Assembly (NCBI RefSeq): GCF_900106795.1
Contig: NZ_FNNS01000003.1
Span: 62,001-126,000, forward strand
DNA: 64,000 bases
Origin: Aequorivita viscosa
GTDB lineage: Bacteria; Bacteroidota; Bacteroidia; Flavobacteriales; Flavobacteriaceae
Reading direction: 5' to 3'
Positions 26,171 through 35,007 of this stretch are shown here, in pieces (the stretch's first letter is position 1; each line of letters starts with the position of its first letter). The notes under the pieces are model-generated. The model was not told the DNA's origin. It saw only the letters and a list, made by a program, of their open reading frames with translations, and searched no databases. The position numbers and the translations under genes are program-made.

Positions 26171-27415
26171 ATGAGCACAAAACTATTCTTAAAAAACATT
26201 CTTCTTAACAACACATCGCAAGGCCTTCAATTTGGCTCAAGGTGGTTGTTTAATATTACGCTCATCAATATCCTTAGCATTCACGACTATGCAATTTTTT
26301 CATTTGTGTATTCAGCTTCTAATATCCTGATGGCATTTATGCCTTTCGGAAGCCCCATTTTTTTAATTAATGAAACTCAGACGATTGAAAAAAGTAAAAA
26401 GACTTTTTTAAACTCTATTTATATAACGTCGCTAATTTTTATTGCGACCTTATCTTTATATTTTATTTTAACTCCTTTTTTAGAATTTGTAAAAGGTTGG
26501 GATTTATTGATATATGGAATTGTTTTAGGATTTGTTCTCTCACTTAACCTCATTTTGTTTTCTTTTTACAAAGGTGCAGGAGATTTTCTAAAAGAACTAA
26601 AAGCATATATCTATTTCTTTTTATTATTGATTTTATTCATTGGGTATTTATTCCTTTGGGAAAATCCAGTATCTAATTTACATTTCATTTTCTTGGTTCT
26701 TATTGCTATTAATCTTTTTGTCTTTCTCCTTTCTATTTTATTAGATCGGTCTATTTTGAAAGACAGCTCGCGCAAACAATCCTTATCAAAAGAAAATTTA
26801 AAGCAAAGTTTTTTAGAAAGAAAATACTTTGGATATCAAGATATGGTTACTGCGCTATACACTCAATCAGGAATGATACTCCTCTTTTATCTTCTTGATA
26901 CAGAGACTTATGGTTATTATAGAGCCTTATTTGTGATAATAGCCCCCGTCTATCTAATTACAGTTTCAATGTCGCAGGTAGTGTTGTCTTATTTAAAAAA
27001 GCTAAGCGGAAAAAGCTTGCTCAAAAACTTTAGGAAACTCCAATTATATAGTTTTCTGGTAGGTTTTGGAATTCTGTTGCTGTTATATTTTTTCAAAGAC
27101 TTTATTTTCCAGCTTATAAAAGTGCCAAGTAATGATATAACGCTCTTGGCTTTTGTTATAGTTCTTGTAACAGCGTTGACCCGATTTGTATTCGCCAATT
27201 ATGAAATGCTTCTTATCATTCTTGATAAGCAAAAGTTTAGATTCTACATTGTATTTATTGTGGCGATTATCAATATTATCTTGGTATTTATGTTGCTTCC
27301 AAAACATGGATTGATAGGTGCGGTTTCAACTAACTTCTTCACATACTTCGCACTTTTAGTAGGACTATCGTATTTTACAGAGAAATTCCTTAAATTGAAA
27401 GGAAATTCTGACTAA
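26171..27415 (+). CDS. Polysaccharide flippase (Wzx-like, MOP superfamily)
   Basis: 414 residues with about 12 predicted membrane helices and little else. The N-terminus LLNNTSQGLQFGSRWLFNI, Lys-rich loops and a late polar segment (NYEMLLIILDKQKFRFY) fit O-antigen/EPS flippases that move undecaprenyl-linked repeat units to the periplasm. It is the only flippase candidate in the locus. It starts 11 bp after the small lipoprotein gene. The downstream 423 bp hold only a gene remnant. Confidence 0.8.
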   Translation: MSTKLFLKNILLNNTSQGLQFGSRWLFNITLINILSIHDYAIFSFVYSASNILMAFMPFGSPIFLINETQTIEKSKKTFLNSIYITSLIFIATLSLYFILTPFLEFVKGWDLLIYGIVLGFVLSLNLILFSFYKGAGDFLKELKAYIYFFLLLILFIGYLFLWENPVSNLHFIFLVLIAINLFVFLLSILLDRSILKDSSRKQSLSKENLKQSFLERKYFGYQDMVTALYTQSGMILLFYLLDTETYGYYRALFVIIAPVYLITVSMSQVVLSYLKKLSGKSLLKNFRKLQLYSFLVGFGILLLLYFFKDFIFQLIKVPSNDITLLAFVIVLVTALTRFVFANYEMLLIILDKQKFRFYIVFIVAIINIILVFMLLPKHGLIGAVSTNFFTYFALLVGLSYFTEKFLKLKGNSD

Positions 27416-27473
27416 GGACACATCTATTTGTTATGTGTATTATAAAGAAGTGTCTTTTAAAAAAACTAAACTT

Positions 27474-27563
27474 ATGAAACCATTATTATTTACCTTATTT
27501 GCACTTTTAAATGCAAGTGCTTATGCCCAATTTCAAGAACATATAATCGAATCATGCTCGTAA
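27474..27563 (+). pseudogene. Truncated N-terminus of a secreted protein (signal peptide only)
   Basis: ATG followed by 29 codons and TAA. MKPLLFTLFALLNASAYAQ is a complete, well-formed signal peptide with an AYA-Q cleavage site, followed by FQEHIIESCS and a stop. The mature start QFQEHII resembles flavobacterial secreted repeat (VCBS-type) proteins, from memory. A signal peptide with no mature protein suggests the remnant of a gene whose body was lost. Confidence 0.6.
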
Positions 27564-27838
27564 ATAGCCTCATTTTATCACGTAGTTTAGTTATCTGAAT
27601 TATTTATAATAGCGTTGCTGTGGTTTAATAGTATCTTTACATTCAAAATTCTAAAAACTCTTTCTTGCGTAATTTTTTGGTTCTTTAAACGTTCAGATTT
27701 ATCAACACTTTATTACGATTTGAATTAAATAGTGCTTTAGTTTAATTCTCAATATTGCTTAACGTATTAAGGTTCTTATATTCGCTTCAAATATTAGCTT
27801 GACATTTTTTGGTGAGGCTAATTATTACTAATAAATGA
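27564..27838. other. Intergenic region without recognised genes
   Basis: AT-rich. No frame with coding character. It probably holds the promoter of the following polymerase-like gene, but I find no convincing TTTG/TAnnTTTG pair, only TATCTTTA at 27632-27639, a one-mismatch -7 element. Confidence 0.5.
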
Positions 27839-29056
27839 ATGAAAGTACTATTAGAGAAAATTAGTATTCGCGCATTGCCTTATTTGCGGCTGTTCGTAAT
27901 TGTTTTTTTATTAATTAATTTAATTGGCATTATCAATTTTCCTTTTTACAAGGAAAAAATGGAGAATGGAGTACTCTATTTATTAGTTTTTTTAGGATTA
28001 ATAGGATTTATTTCTGGAACTTTATTAATAAGAATACTTAAAATTAAATTTTCACCCAGTAAGGGATCTTTTAAACCTCACGTCCTAAAGGTTATATTCT
28101 GGGGTTCAAACATTTTTTCTTTTGTTCTCATTCTTGCTACGCACGCTATGAATGGCGGTATCATAATTTTAATGGGGGCAGCCCGATTTAAAACAATTTC
28201 ATATACTAATATCTTCATTTACTTAGGAATTGTTACAACCTTACTGTTTTTCAGCAGTGAATTATTGGCAAATAAAAAAGTAAAATGGTGGCATATAATT
28301 TTTATTGCGATTCAATCAGTTTCGGTTCTTTCTTTAGGATATAGATCTCCATTAATCATTTTAGCAGGTGGATGTGCACTCATTTTTGTAATTGTTCGAA
28401 ATGATTTTCAAAATAATTATAAAAACGTATTCACTTTTAGAAACCTCTTAGTGGTATTAGGAGTTCTAGTTTTGATGTCCTCCATTTCGTCCTACAGAGT
28501 TAGTAGGCAATATGACGTAAGAAAATTCTTTAAGAATGTCGATTTAGACTATATGGATGATCATAGTTATCTTATGCCATTTATGCCTACTTTGGCCGTG
28601 TTTAGATATGATCAAGAAGTGGTGAAAACATTGGTTGAAAAGACTGAAGGAAACCATTACTACGGTTATTTAGCTATAGCTAATTTTCTTACTGTTCTGC
28701 CTGGTGAACAACTAGGGGTTAGAAACATTATTGGTGAAATAGTTGAGGCCCGTAAGCTCCCTGATGGAAAACCCTGGAGTATTACTCCTACACTACAAGG
28801 AGCATTGTTTGTAGATGGTGGTTATTTTGGTGTTTTCTTTGGCTTCTTTGTTTTAGGAGTTTTTATAGAATATCTAAAAAAACTTATGAAGGCTAAAAAG
28901 GACCCTTTTTCAATTGCTCTTTATGTTTTAGTTACTATAAATGCCTTAATGCTAATTCATACAGGCTATTTTGATGTCGTTTTCTTTATCTTATTGTTCG
29001 TAATTCTATTTTTAAAAATAGTTGTTATGCGCATTAAATACACTATTCCAAATTAA
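27839..29056 (+). CDS. Oligosaccharide repeat unit polymerase (Wzy-like)
   Basis: 405 residues with about 11 membrane helices. A large central periplasmic loop contains VSRQYDVRKFF and LTVLPGEQLGVRNI, followed by TPTLQGALFVDGGYFGVFFG near 300-320, a pattern I associate with the O-antigen polymerase/oligosaccharide repeat-unit polymerase family. It would join flipped repeat units in the periplasm. Four Wzy/WaaL-like proteins occur in this locus (with those at 31597, 32888 and 35008); this one belongs to a different subfamily from the others. The GT4 gene follows after 9 bp. Confidence 0.72.
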   Translation: MKVLLEKISIRALPYLRLFVIVFLLINLIGIINFPFYKEKMENGVLYLLVFLGLIGFISGTLLIRILKIKFSPSKGSFKPHVLKVIFWGSNIFSFVLILATHAMNGGIIILMGAARFKTISYTNIFIYLGIVTTLLFFSSELLANKKVKWWHIIFIAIQSVSVLSLGYRSPLIILAGGCALIFVIVRNDFQNNYKNVFTFRNLLVVLGVLVLMSSISSYRVSRQYDVRKFFKNVDLDYMDDHSYLMPFMPTLAVFRYDQEVVKTLVEKTEGNHYYGYLAIANFLTVLPGEQLGVRNIIGEIVEARKLPDGKPWSITPTLQGALFVDGGYFGVFFGFFVLGVFIEYLKKLMKAKKDPFSIALYVLVTINALMLIHTGYFDVVFFILLFVILFLKIVVMRIKYTIPN

Positions 29057-29065
29057 GAAACACCG

Positions 29066-30139
29066 ATGAAGATACTCCTAATCTCCAATATGTACCCTTC
29101 CACAAAGGATGGACTTTTCGGCGTTTTCGTGAAAAATTTCGTCGAAAACCTAGAGCGTCAAGGTGCGCGTTTTTCACATTTGGCAGTTATTAAAGGAAAA
29201 ACACCTAGTGCTATTACTAAAGCCCTGAAATATCTTTTTCATTATATCAATTCACTATTTTATGGGGTTTTCAGCAAAAGTGACTTCATATATATACATT
29301 TTTTATGGCACCATACTCCAATAATAATTCTATTAGGAGGTGTTTTCAGAAAGAAAATTGTGGTTAATATTCACGGCTCCGATATAACACAATTCAATAG
29401 TTCCAAGCTTCAAAAAAAGATAAATGCATTTGCTTTAAAGTATGCTAAAAGGGTAGTGGTGCCTTCTCAGTATTTTGTCGAAATCATTAAAGATGCTTTT
29501 CCAGAGGTTGCGGTCAATAATATCATTGTTTATCCTTCTGGTGGTATAAACAGAAATGTTTTTAAGCTCGAAAATCATAAACAACCCGAAAAAGGAGTTA
29601 TTAACATCGGGATGACTTCTAGAATTGATGCCAATAAAGGTTGGGATGTTTTTCTAAAAGCTGTAGCAGAATTGAAAAATAAAGGATATTCAGTTAATGG
29701 ATTTATTATTGGACAAGGAAATAAAGAAGCCGAAATGTTGCAATTGCGAAAAGAGCTGAACCTTGAAAGTGAAATAGCATTCTTGGGATTACTGTCTCAA
29801 AGCCAAATCGTTTCGCACTATAAAAACCTAGATTTATTTGTGTTTCCCACAGCACTCAATGAAAGTTTGGGCTTGGTAGGCCTGGAAGCTATGTCGTGCG
29901 GTTTGCCGGTAATAGCGAGTAATATTGGTGCTCCTTCTGCCTATATAAATGAAGGTGTGAACGGATTTCTTTTTGAAACGAATAATGTTGAAAGTTTGAC
30001 AAAACGAATTATAGAATACAATTCAATATTAGATGTAGATAAGCTCACAATGCGTAAAAATGCAATTTCTACTGCAATTCAGTATGATAGTGAAAAAGTA
30101 TCCGCAAATTTGTATCAGCAACTTTTGGAACTATGTTAA
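29066..30139 (+). CDS. Glycosyltransferase family 4
   Basis: 357 residues with the GT-B fold. The N-terminus [21 protein letters not shown] is typical of GT4 enzymes; NIHGSDI lies near 110, the nucleotide-sugar region [18 protein letters not shown] near 187-204, and the C-terminal E-x7-E region [19 protein letters not shown] near 270-288. It transfers a sugar (retaining mechanism) onto the lipid-linked repeat unit in the cytoplasm; donor and acceptor unknown. It overlaps the acetyltransferase gene by 7 bp. Confidence 0.92.
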   Translation: MKILLISNMYPSTKDGLFGVFVKNFVENLERQGARFSHLAVIKGKTPSAITKALKYLFHYINSLFYGVFSKSDFIYIHFLWHHTPIIILLGGVFRKKIVVNIHGSDITQFNSSKLQKKINAFALKYAKRVVVPSQYFVEIIKDAFPEVAVNNIIVYPSGGINRNVFKLENHKQPEKGVINIGMTSRIDANKGWDVFLKAVAELKNKGYSVNGFIIGQGNKEAEMLQLRKELNLESEIAFLGLLSQSQIVSHYKNLDLFVFPTALNESLGLVGLEAMSCGLPVIASNIGAPSAYINEGVNGFLFETNNVESLTKRIIEYNSILDVDKLTMRKNAISTAIQYDSEKVSANLYQQLLELC

Positions 30140-30648
30140 AAAAACTTGGTCTGGCATGCTATTATGCCATATTCTATAACCTGCCCCACTCCCGATTCTT
30201 GTCGTTTACAAGTACTTGGCGGGTTTGGTATGTTTCCAAAGTATTAAAACTGATGCCTTTTGATAAAAGAAGCAAAATAGAATACAACGTATATCTCTCA
30301 AATGCTAACGGGATTTCAATAGGGTATAATTGCAGGATTAATGAAAATGTATTTATCCAACAAGCAGTTATCGGCAACAATGTATTAATTGCACCGAATG
30401 TGGCAATCCTAAGTGTTTCGCACAATCACGAAAATCTTGAAATACCCATTGTAGATCAGGGAGACACTGAGCCTAATCCACCTATTATTAAAGATGGAGT
30501 TTGGTTGGGAAGAAATGTGGTTGTTATGCCTGGAATTACCATTGGGGAAGGAGCAATTGTTGGCGCTGGTGCCGTTGTAACAAAAGATGTAGCGCCATTT
30601 ACGGTAGTTGGGGGTGTTCCGGCTAAATTAATTAAGTCTCGAAAGTAA
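30133..30648 (+). CDS. Left-handed beta-helix acyltransferase (hexapeptide repeat)
   Basis: 171 residues. Hexapeptide repeats run from about residue 55 to the end ([24 protein letters not shown], cut by an active-site loop with [12 protein letters not shown]), ending with [17 protein letters not shown] and PAKLIK. This is the maltose/colanic-acid acetyltransferase type, using acetyl-CoA on a sugar in the cytoplasm. Coupled by overlap to the GT4 gene, so it probably acetylates the repeat unit; the exact acceptor is unknown. Confidence 0.88.
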   Translation: MLKKLGLACYYAIFYNLPHSRFLSFTSTWRVWYVSKVLKLMPFDKRSKIEYNVYLSNANGISIGYNCRINENVFIQQAVIGNNVLIAPNVAILSVSHNHENLEIPIVDQGDTEPNPPIIKDGVWLGRNVVVMPGITIGEGAIVGAGAVVTKDVAPFTVVGGVPAKLIKSRK

Positions 30649-30739
30649 TTTGAAATATCAGCGATTAACTAAGGTGCGCACAGCGGAATAACTAGCAGGA
30701 TGCTCATTGTGTGTTTTAAAAAACTAATAGTATTTACAG

Positions 30740-31591
30740 ATGAAATTTGGGTTTGTCCTTTTTCTTTTCAGCTTTTTACTCGCTTGCACTCCGCAAGACC
30801 TCGAGTTGGATGACCCAATAATTATTGTCGTTGCGGGACAAAGCAATGCTGTAGGAGCCGGCAATGCGGCAGAATCAGCTACTGGACTTAAAAATTGTTT
30901 TGAATACAACTCCATACTCAATGCAATTACACCCCTTCAAGATCCAGTGGGTCAAGTTGATTTAGGTTTTGAACAAGCTGTTACAGGAAGCTTATCTCCT
31001 TCTTTGGCCTTAAACCTTTCGAAAATTACCAATCAGGAAATATTAATTGTCCAATGTGCCAAGGGCGGTAGTGCATTACACCCTTTAGCCGAACAAAATA
31101 ATTGGGGTGTTTGGGGTAAAACAGGTGGTTTACTCTCAAACAGCTATAGAAAAATAGACAGAGCATTGTCAAAAATTGCCGAATCTTCAAATAGCCAACC
31201 TAAACTCAATGCTATTATTTGGTCTCAAGGTGAAAATGATGGTGAAGCGATAGGTAAAGGGAAATTAACCCGTTTGCAATACAAAAGTTCATTACAAAAG
31301 CTAATAAATAACTATCGTAACAAATACGGAGCTGCACTTCCGTTCATTATTGTTGAAACAGGTAGAAATGTAAGTTGTAGAATATGCGATTCTGGTTTTG
31401 AAATCGTTAGGCAAGTACAACGTGAGGTAGCCGATGAAGATAATTATACTTTTATTGGTTATAGTGAAACTGAATATTTTGAACAAAGAAATTGGCTACA
31501 AGACCCAGTGCATTATAATCAAACAGCACTAAATCACATAGGAGAAACCTTGGCTAACTTCTTGGTGGCTTCACAAATAGACATTTATTGA
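30740..31591 (+). CDS. SASA-domain carbohydrate esterase lipoprotein
   Basis: 283 residues with lipobox Cys at 16 (SFLLAC). The sialate O-acetylesterase (SASA, SGNH superfamily) domain is visible: block I VVAGQSNAVGAG with the nucleophile S35, a middle SQGENDGE, and C-terminal DPVHYNQTALNHIGE supplying Asp and His. It is expected to remove O-acetyl groups from glycans at the cell surface, the opposite of the MBOAT/SGNH pair upstream. It overlaps the frame of the next gene near its stop. Confidence is high for the fold and lower for the substrate. Confidence 0.85.
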   Translation: MKFGFVLFLFSFLLACTPQDLELDDPIIIVVAGQSNAVGAGNAAESATGLKNCFEYNSILNAITPLQDPVGQVDLGFEQAVTGSLSPSLALNLSKITNQEILIVQCAKGGSALHPLAEQNNWGVWGKTGGLLSNSYRKIDRALSKIAESSNSQPKLNAIIWSQGENDGEAIGKGKLTRLQYKSSLQKLINNYRNKYGAALPFIIVETGRNVSCRICDSGFEIVRQVQREVADEDNYTFIGYSETEYFEQRNWLQDPVHYNQTALNHIGETLANFLVASQIDIY

Positions 31592-31596
31592 TAGAT

Positions 31597-32907
31597 ATGG
31601 TAAGTCCAAGAACGTATTTTAAAAAAGCTGAGGTTAGCATATTGACTGTAGCTGCATTACTTATGGCTTTCTTTTTACCATTGCACATAGGCTTAAGTAA
31701 TTTGTTTTTGATTCTGTTTTTTGTCGGGTCAGGATATTTTTTGTTTATCAAAAAAGAGTATGTCAAACGGAAGCCTTCATTGCTTATTTACACACTTCTA
31801 CCCTTCTTTTTGCTTTATGTAATTGGAGTTTTTTATTCCGAACCAACTTTTATTGGTACGAAAGTGATGGGACGAACGATTGCTTTTTTACTCTGTCCTT
31901 TGCTTTTGTTGTTTTATTCCCAAACAATGCTGCAACGTGTCAAAACAAGCCTTTTTAAAGGAATTGTAGCCGGTTCTATTATTTCTATTGGCATATTATT
32001 AGTTAACACACTTTTAAATTACTTTGCCACACGCCCCTTCTTAAAGTTTGATGATGAAATTTTAAACTATTATTACACCTATCATTATTTTACGGAACCT
32101 TTCGATATGTATCCTACCTATTTAGGGTCTTATGTTCTGTTTTCGCTTGTACTTCTCTTTCACAACCTGTTTAAGAATCAACAATCCAATAACCTGTTGA
32201 TTTGGGCTGGAATCGTATTTCTTTCCATTGGCGTACTTTTCATAAATGCTCGAATCATTTTCTTACTATATGGACTTATTGTAATTTCAGCTGTTGTGTT
32301 AGGAGCCATACGAAGCTTTAAACAGAAACGATATTTTGTGCTTTCACTTAGTTTGGTGTTTATTGTAGCCACAGTTCTTTTTGGAGCTCGGGCGCTTTCA
32401 AATACTTTTATTTTTTCAAGGCTTACAAATGAACTGAAGTGGGAATTAACCGATCAGGTAAACACTTCTTACAACACTAAAGAAATTGCTGCCGATTCCC
32501 GTATTGCGAGATGGGATGCGGCACTACAAGCAATTTCAGAACGCCCTATTTTTGGCTATGGAACCTATACGGAAAAAGAGACTTTAGCCGATTTCTATCT
32601 TAAGAACAACCTAATGGTTTCGTATAACAACAGATATGATGCGCACAATTTGTATCTATCTTTTGCCCTAGAATACGGAATTGTAGGGCTTGCTCTTTTC
32701 CTCTTCTTCCTGATTTCAAACCTACTATTTGCCATACGAGCTCGAGACTTAGAGTTCTTCTTTTTGTTCTTTATGATTGCTGCAATTAGTTGTTTTGAAA
32801 GTTACCTTCAAAACAATGCGGCTATTACTTTTGTTGCGCTGTTTGGCACTGTTCTGTTCTTTTCTAATTTGCCAAATTCAAAAAAGAATGGCTATGTGGA
32901 CCACTAG
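31597..32907 (+). CDS. O-antigen ligase/polymerase-like membrane protein
   Basis: 436 residues from the ATG at 31597 (a TTG three codons earlier is possible). About 11 helices; after the large periplasmic loop the sequence DSRIARWDAALQAISERPIFGYG and DAHNLYLSFALEYGIVGL fits the Wzy_C/O-antigen ligase (WaaL) family, where the Arg and the HNxxL motif are functionally important. Whether it polymerises or ligates cannot be told from sequence. Its last 20 bp overlap the start of the next membrane protein gene. Confidence 0.82.
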   Translation: MVSPRTYFKKAEVSILTVAALLMAFFLPLHIGLSNLFLILFFVGSGYFLFIKKEYVKRKPSLLIYTLLPFFLLYVIGVFYSEPTFIGTKVMGRTIAFLLCPLLLLFYSQTMLQRVKTSLFKGIVAGSIISIGILLVNTLLNYFATRPFLKFDDEILNYYYTYHYFTEPFDMYPTYLGSYVLFSLVLLFHNLFKNQQSNNLLIWAGIVFLSIGVLFINARIIFLLYGLIVISAVVLGAIRSFKQKRYFVLSLSLVFIVATVLFGARALSNTFIFSRLTNELKWELTDQVNTSYNTKEIAADSRIARWDAALQAISERPIFGYGTYTEKETLADFYLKNNLMVSYNNRYDAHNLYLSFALEYGIVGLALFLFFLISNLLFAIRARDLEFFFLFFMIAAISCFESYLQNNAAITFVALFGTVLFFSNLPNSKKNGYVDH

Positions 32908-34039
32908 GATACAAGAAAAGTCGAAGCAGCACTTGATGGCTATTATGCTGTTGCTCTTTTTTGTTTCCGAAGCCATCAGCAAATATGGTATCCGTGTTGA
33001 AGGAGGAAAATCTGATATTCCGCGATATATCAAATTCGCGGTGTATATAGTACTTACTTTCGGTTTATGGAGAAAAACCAAAAGCCTTATTGCTCCGCTT
33101 GTCTTGGCAGTTATATTTTGTGTGGGCCAAATTTTTCTTGCTAATGGCTTTAATCAGGAAATGGTGGTAAGCTTTAGTAAATTGCTTTTCCCTATTTTTC
33201 TCCTTATCTATTTCAATCACTATCCAATCGGGGAAAATGAGAGAAAATCGTTGTTTCAGGTTTTTGAAGCGCTCTTAATACTGAACGGTGTTTTTATTTT
33301 TGTAGGATTCATCTGGGAAATCCCCATGTTCAGGTCGTATTTCGGTGAGCGATTTGGTTATAATGGTCTTTTTATAACTTCAGCGACAAGCTCGTACGTA
33401 TATGCAGTTGCGATATTTTATTTTCTTCTTAAACTAAAAAGAGATTTTTTAAAAAGTTGGAAAACTTATTTCGTGATTGCATGCGCAATATTTACAGGTA
33501 CTAAGATTCTTTATATTGCTTTAATTGCATCACTTTTTATTTATTTGATTTGCTTTGTCAATTTCAGCAAGCAGCAACGTAAGCTAATTTTCTTTGTAAT
33601 TATGGCCGCCTGTGCTGCAATAGCCTATTTCTTCTTTTTTGAATTTGGTATTTTCAATCAAATTAGGCAAAACGAAGGACTTTTATCTGCCATTTTATCC
33701 TATCGAGACGACCTTTTTATGGAGCAAACCCTTCCTTTCATTAAAGAGAACTGGAGCTGGGCCAATTATCTGTTTGGTGGTATTTCAGAGCTTAGTGTTC
33801 GGAGTCAAATGGGCTTTATAGATGTTTTCCTTTTTTGGGGAATTTTAGGTGGCTTGTATTACCTATTTACTTTTTATAAATCTTTTGTCACTTTTCATAT
33901 TGATAAAAGTGGGATATACATTATTTTAAGTCTTGGGCTTATGGTATTTTTGGCGGGTAATTTTTTTGAGAATGCTTCTGTCGCTATTTATCTATTAATT
34001 TTAAAAGAGAAGCTTCTTGATAAAACTGTTTTTTACTAA
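32888..34039 (+). CDS. O-antigen polymerase-like membrane protein
   Basis: About 383 residues from ATG 32888 (or 32894). About 10 helices with a short periplasmic loop containing SYRDDLFMEQTLPFIKENW and LFGGISELSVRSQMGFIDVFL. It is weaker than its neighbours in Wzy/WaaL signatures: no clear HNxxL. A longer frame running upstream inside the preceding gene is only overlap and has no family support. I consider it a divergent Wzy-like or accessory protein of the same locus; it is followed after 14 bp by the WecG-type transferase. Confidence 0.65.
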   Translation: MAMWTTRIQEKSKQHLMAIMLLLFFVSEAISKYGIRVEGGKSDIPRYIKFAVYIVLTFGLWRKTKSLIAPLVLAVIFCVGQIFLANGFNQEMVVSFSKLLFPIFLLIYFNHYPIGENERKSLFQVFEALLILNGVFIFVGFIWEIPMFRSYFGERFGYNGLFITSATSSYVYAVAIFYFLLKLKRDFLKSWKTYFVIACAIFTGTKILYIALIASLFIYLICFVNFSKQQRKLIFFVIMAACAAIAYFFFFEFGIFNQIRQNEGLLSAILSYRDDLFMEQTLPFIKENWSWANYLFGGISELSVRSQMGFIDVFLFWGILGGLYYLFTFYKSFVTFHIDKSGIYIILSLGLMVFLAGNFFENASVAIYLLILKEKLLDKTVFY

Positions 34040-34053
34040 TTTGAATAGTCTAA

Positions 34054-34791
34054 ATGGATAAAATCCACATCCTAAACACCGCTATAAACAACCTTTCCAT
34101 GCAAGAAACCCTCGCGTTGGTACAGGAAAAAATCCGAAGTGGGGAGCAAGTCCATCATGTTGTGGTGAATGCAGGCAAAGTAGTGGCCATGCAGAAAGAT
34201 TCTGAGCTTCGTAAAAGTGTAAACGAAAGTCATATAATCAATGCCGATGGACAAGCAGTAGTTTGGGCTTCAAAATTTTTAGGAAAGCCACTAAAAGAAC
34301 GCGTTGCAGGTATCGATTTGATGGCCAATTTGGTTGAAATGGCGCATAAAAACCACAATAAGATTTTTCTTTTCGGAGCTAAAGAAGAAGTAGTTAAAGA
34401 AGTCGTAGATAAATATTCTAAAATCTATAGCCCAAATATTATAGCAGGTTATAGAAATGGTTACTTTTCCTCTTCTGAAGAAGAAGAAATTGCTCAACAA
34501 ATTGCAGATAGCGGTACTCAAATGTTATTTGTGGCAATCTCATCACCTATAAAAGAAAACTTCTTATACAAATATCGCGATATCCTTAAAAATGTGAACC
34601 TGATTATGGGTGTTGGTGGTAGCTTTGACGTAGTTGCTGGGAAAGTAAAAAGAGCTCCCGTTTGGATGCAAAACGCGGGGCTGGAGTGGTTTTATCGCTT
34701 CCTCCAAGAACCTAAACGGATGTGGAAACGCTATTTGGTTGGAAATTCGAAATTTATCTTTTTGGTGTTAAAAGAGCGGTTTTCACGATAA
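34054..34791 (+). CDS. WecG/TagA/CpsF family glycosyltransferase (GT26)
   Basis: 245 residues. Characteristic blocks: VVNAGKVVAMQKDSEL (about 38-53), INADGQAVVWASKFLGKPLKERVAGIDL (roughly 70-97, containing the conserved catalytic Asp), FLFGAKEEV, and the C-terminal APVWMQNAGLEWFYRFLQEP. These enzymes transfer HexNAc-type sugars (ManNAc, ManNAcA, galactose) to lipid-linked acceptors. wecB in the same locus makes UDP-ManNAc, a plausible donor. The C-terminal membrane-binding tail ends in KERFSR. Confidence 0.93.
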   Translation: MDKIHILNTAINNLSMQETLALVQEKIRSGEQVHHVVVNAGKVVAMQKDSELRKSVNESHIINADGQAVVWASKFLGKPLKERVAGIDLMANLVEMAHKNHNKIFLFGAKEEVVKEVVDKYSKIYSPNIIAGYRNGYFSSSEEEEIAQQIADSGTQMLFVAISSPIKENFLYKYRDILKNVNLIMGVGGSFDVVAGKVKRAPVWMQNAGLEWFYRFLQEPKRMWKRYLVGNSKFIFLVLKERFSR

Positions 34792-34890
34792 CATATCGCC
34801 CTCCCCCTCGGGGGACCGCTTCATAAAAGAGCAATTTTCTAAAAAATAATTCGGATAAGACTATGAGTTCCGAACTTTTGAACAACGTGA

Positions 34891-34956
34891 ACTGAAAACT
34901 GCGACTGCCCACTGAACAACTCTCTTCTAAAATCTCACATCTAATATCTAATATCT
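34891..34956. repeat. Short heptamer-spaced repeats between wecG-like and ligase genes
   Basis: ACTG occurs at 34891, 34898, 34904 and 34911 (steps 7, 6, 7), followed by a tandem ATCTAAT heptamer at 34939-34956 (2.6 copies). The surrounding 216 bp have no coding character. It resembles intergenic heptamer clusters I recall from other Flavobacteriia. Confidence 0.5.
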
Positions 34957-35007
34957 CCTCAGAGTTTTCTATCTTCCCCTACAATTTAAAAAGATTTCCT
35001 AAACCCA

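Noticed and set aside
32777-32887. Extended start for the third Wzy-like protein
   Set aside because: The extra 37 codons lie fully inside the preceding gene and have no family support; ATG 32888 or 32894 gives a normal N-terminus.
34891-34956. Short regularly spaced repeats as a CRISPR array
   Set aside because: Units are 4-7 bp with no spacers of CRISPR size and no cas genes nearby. No CRISPR array was seen anywhere in the window.
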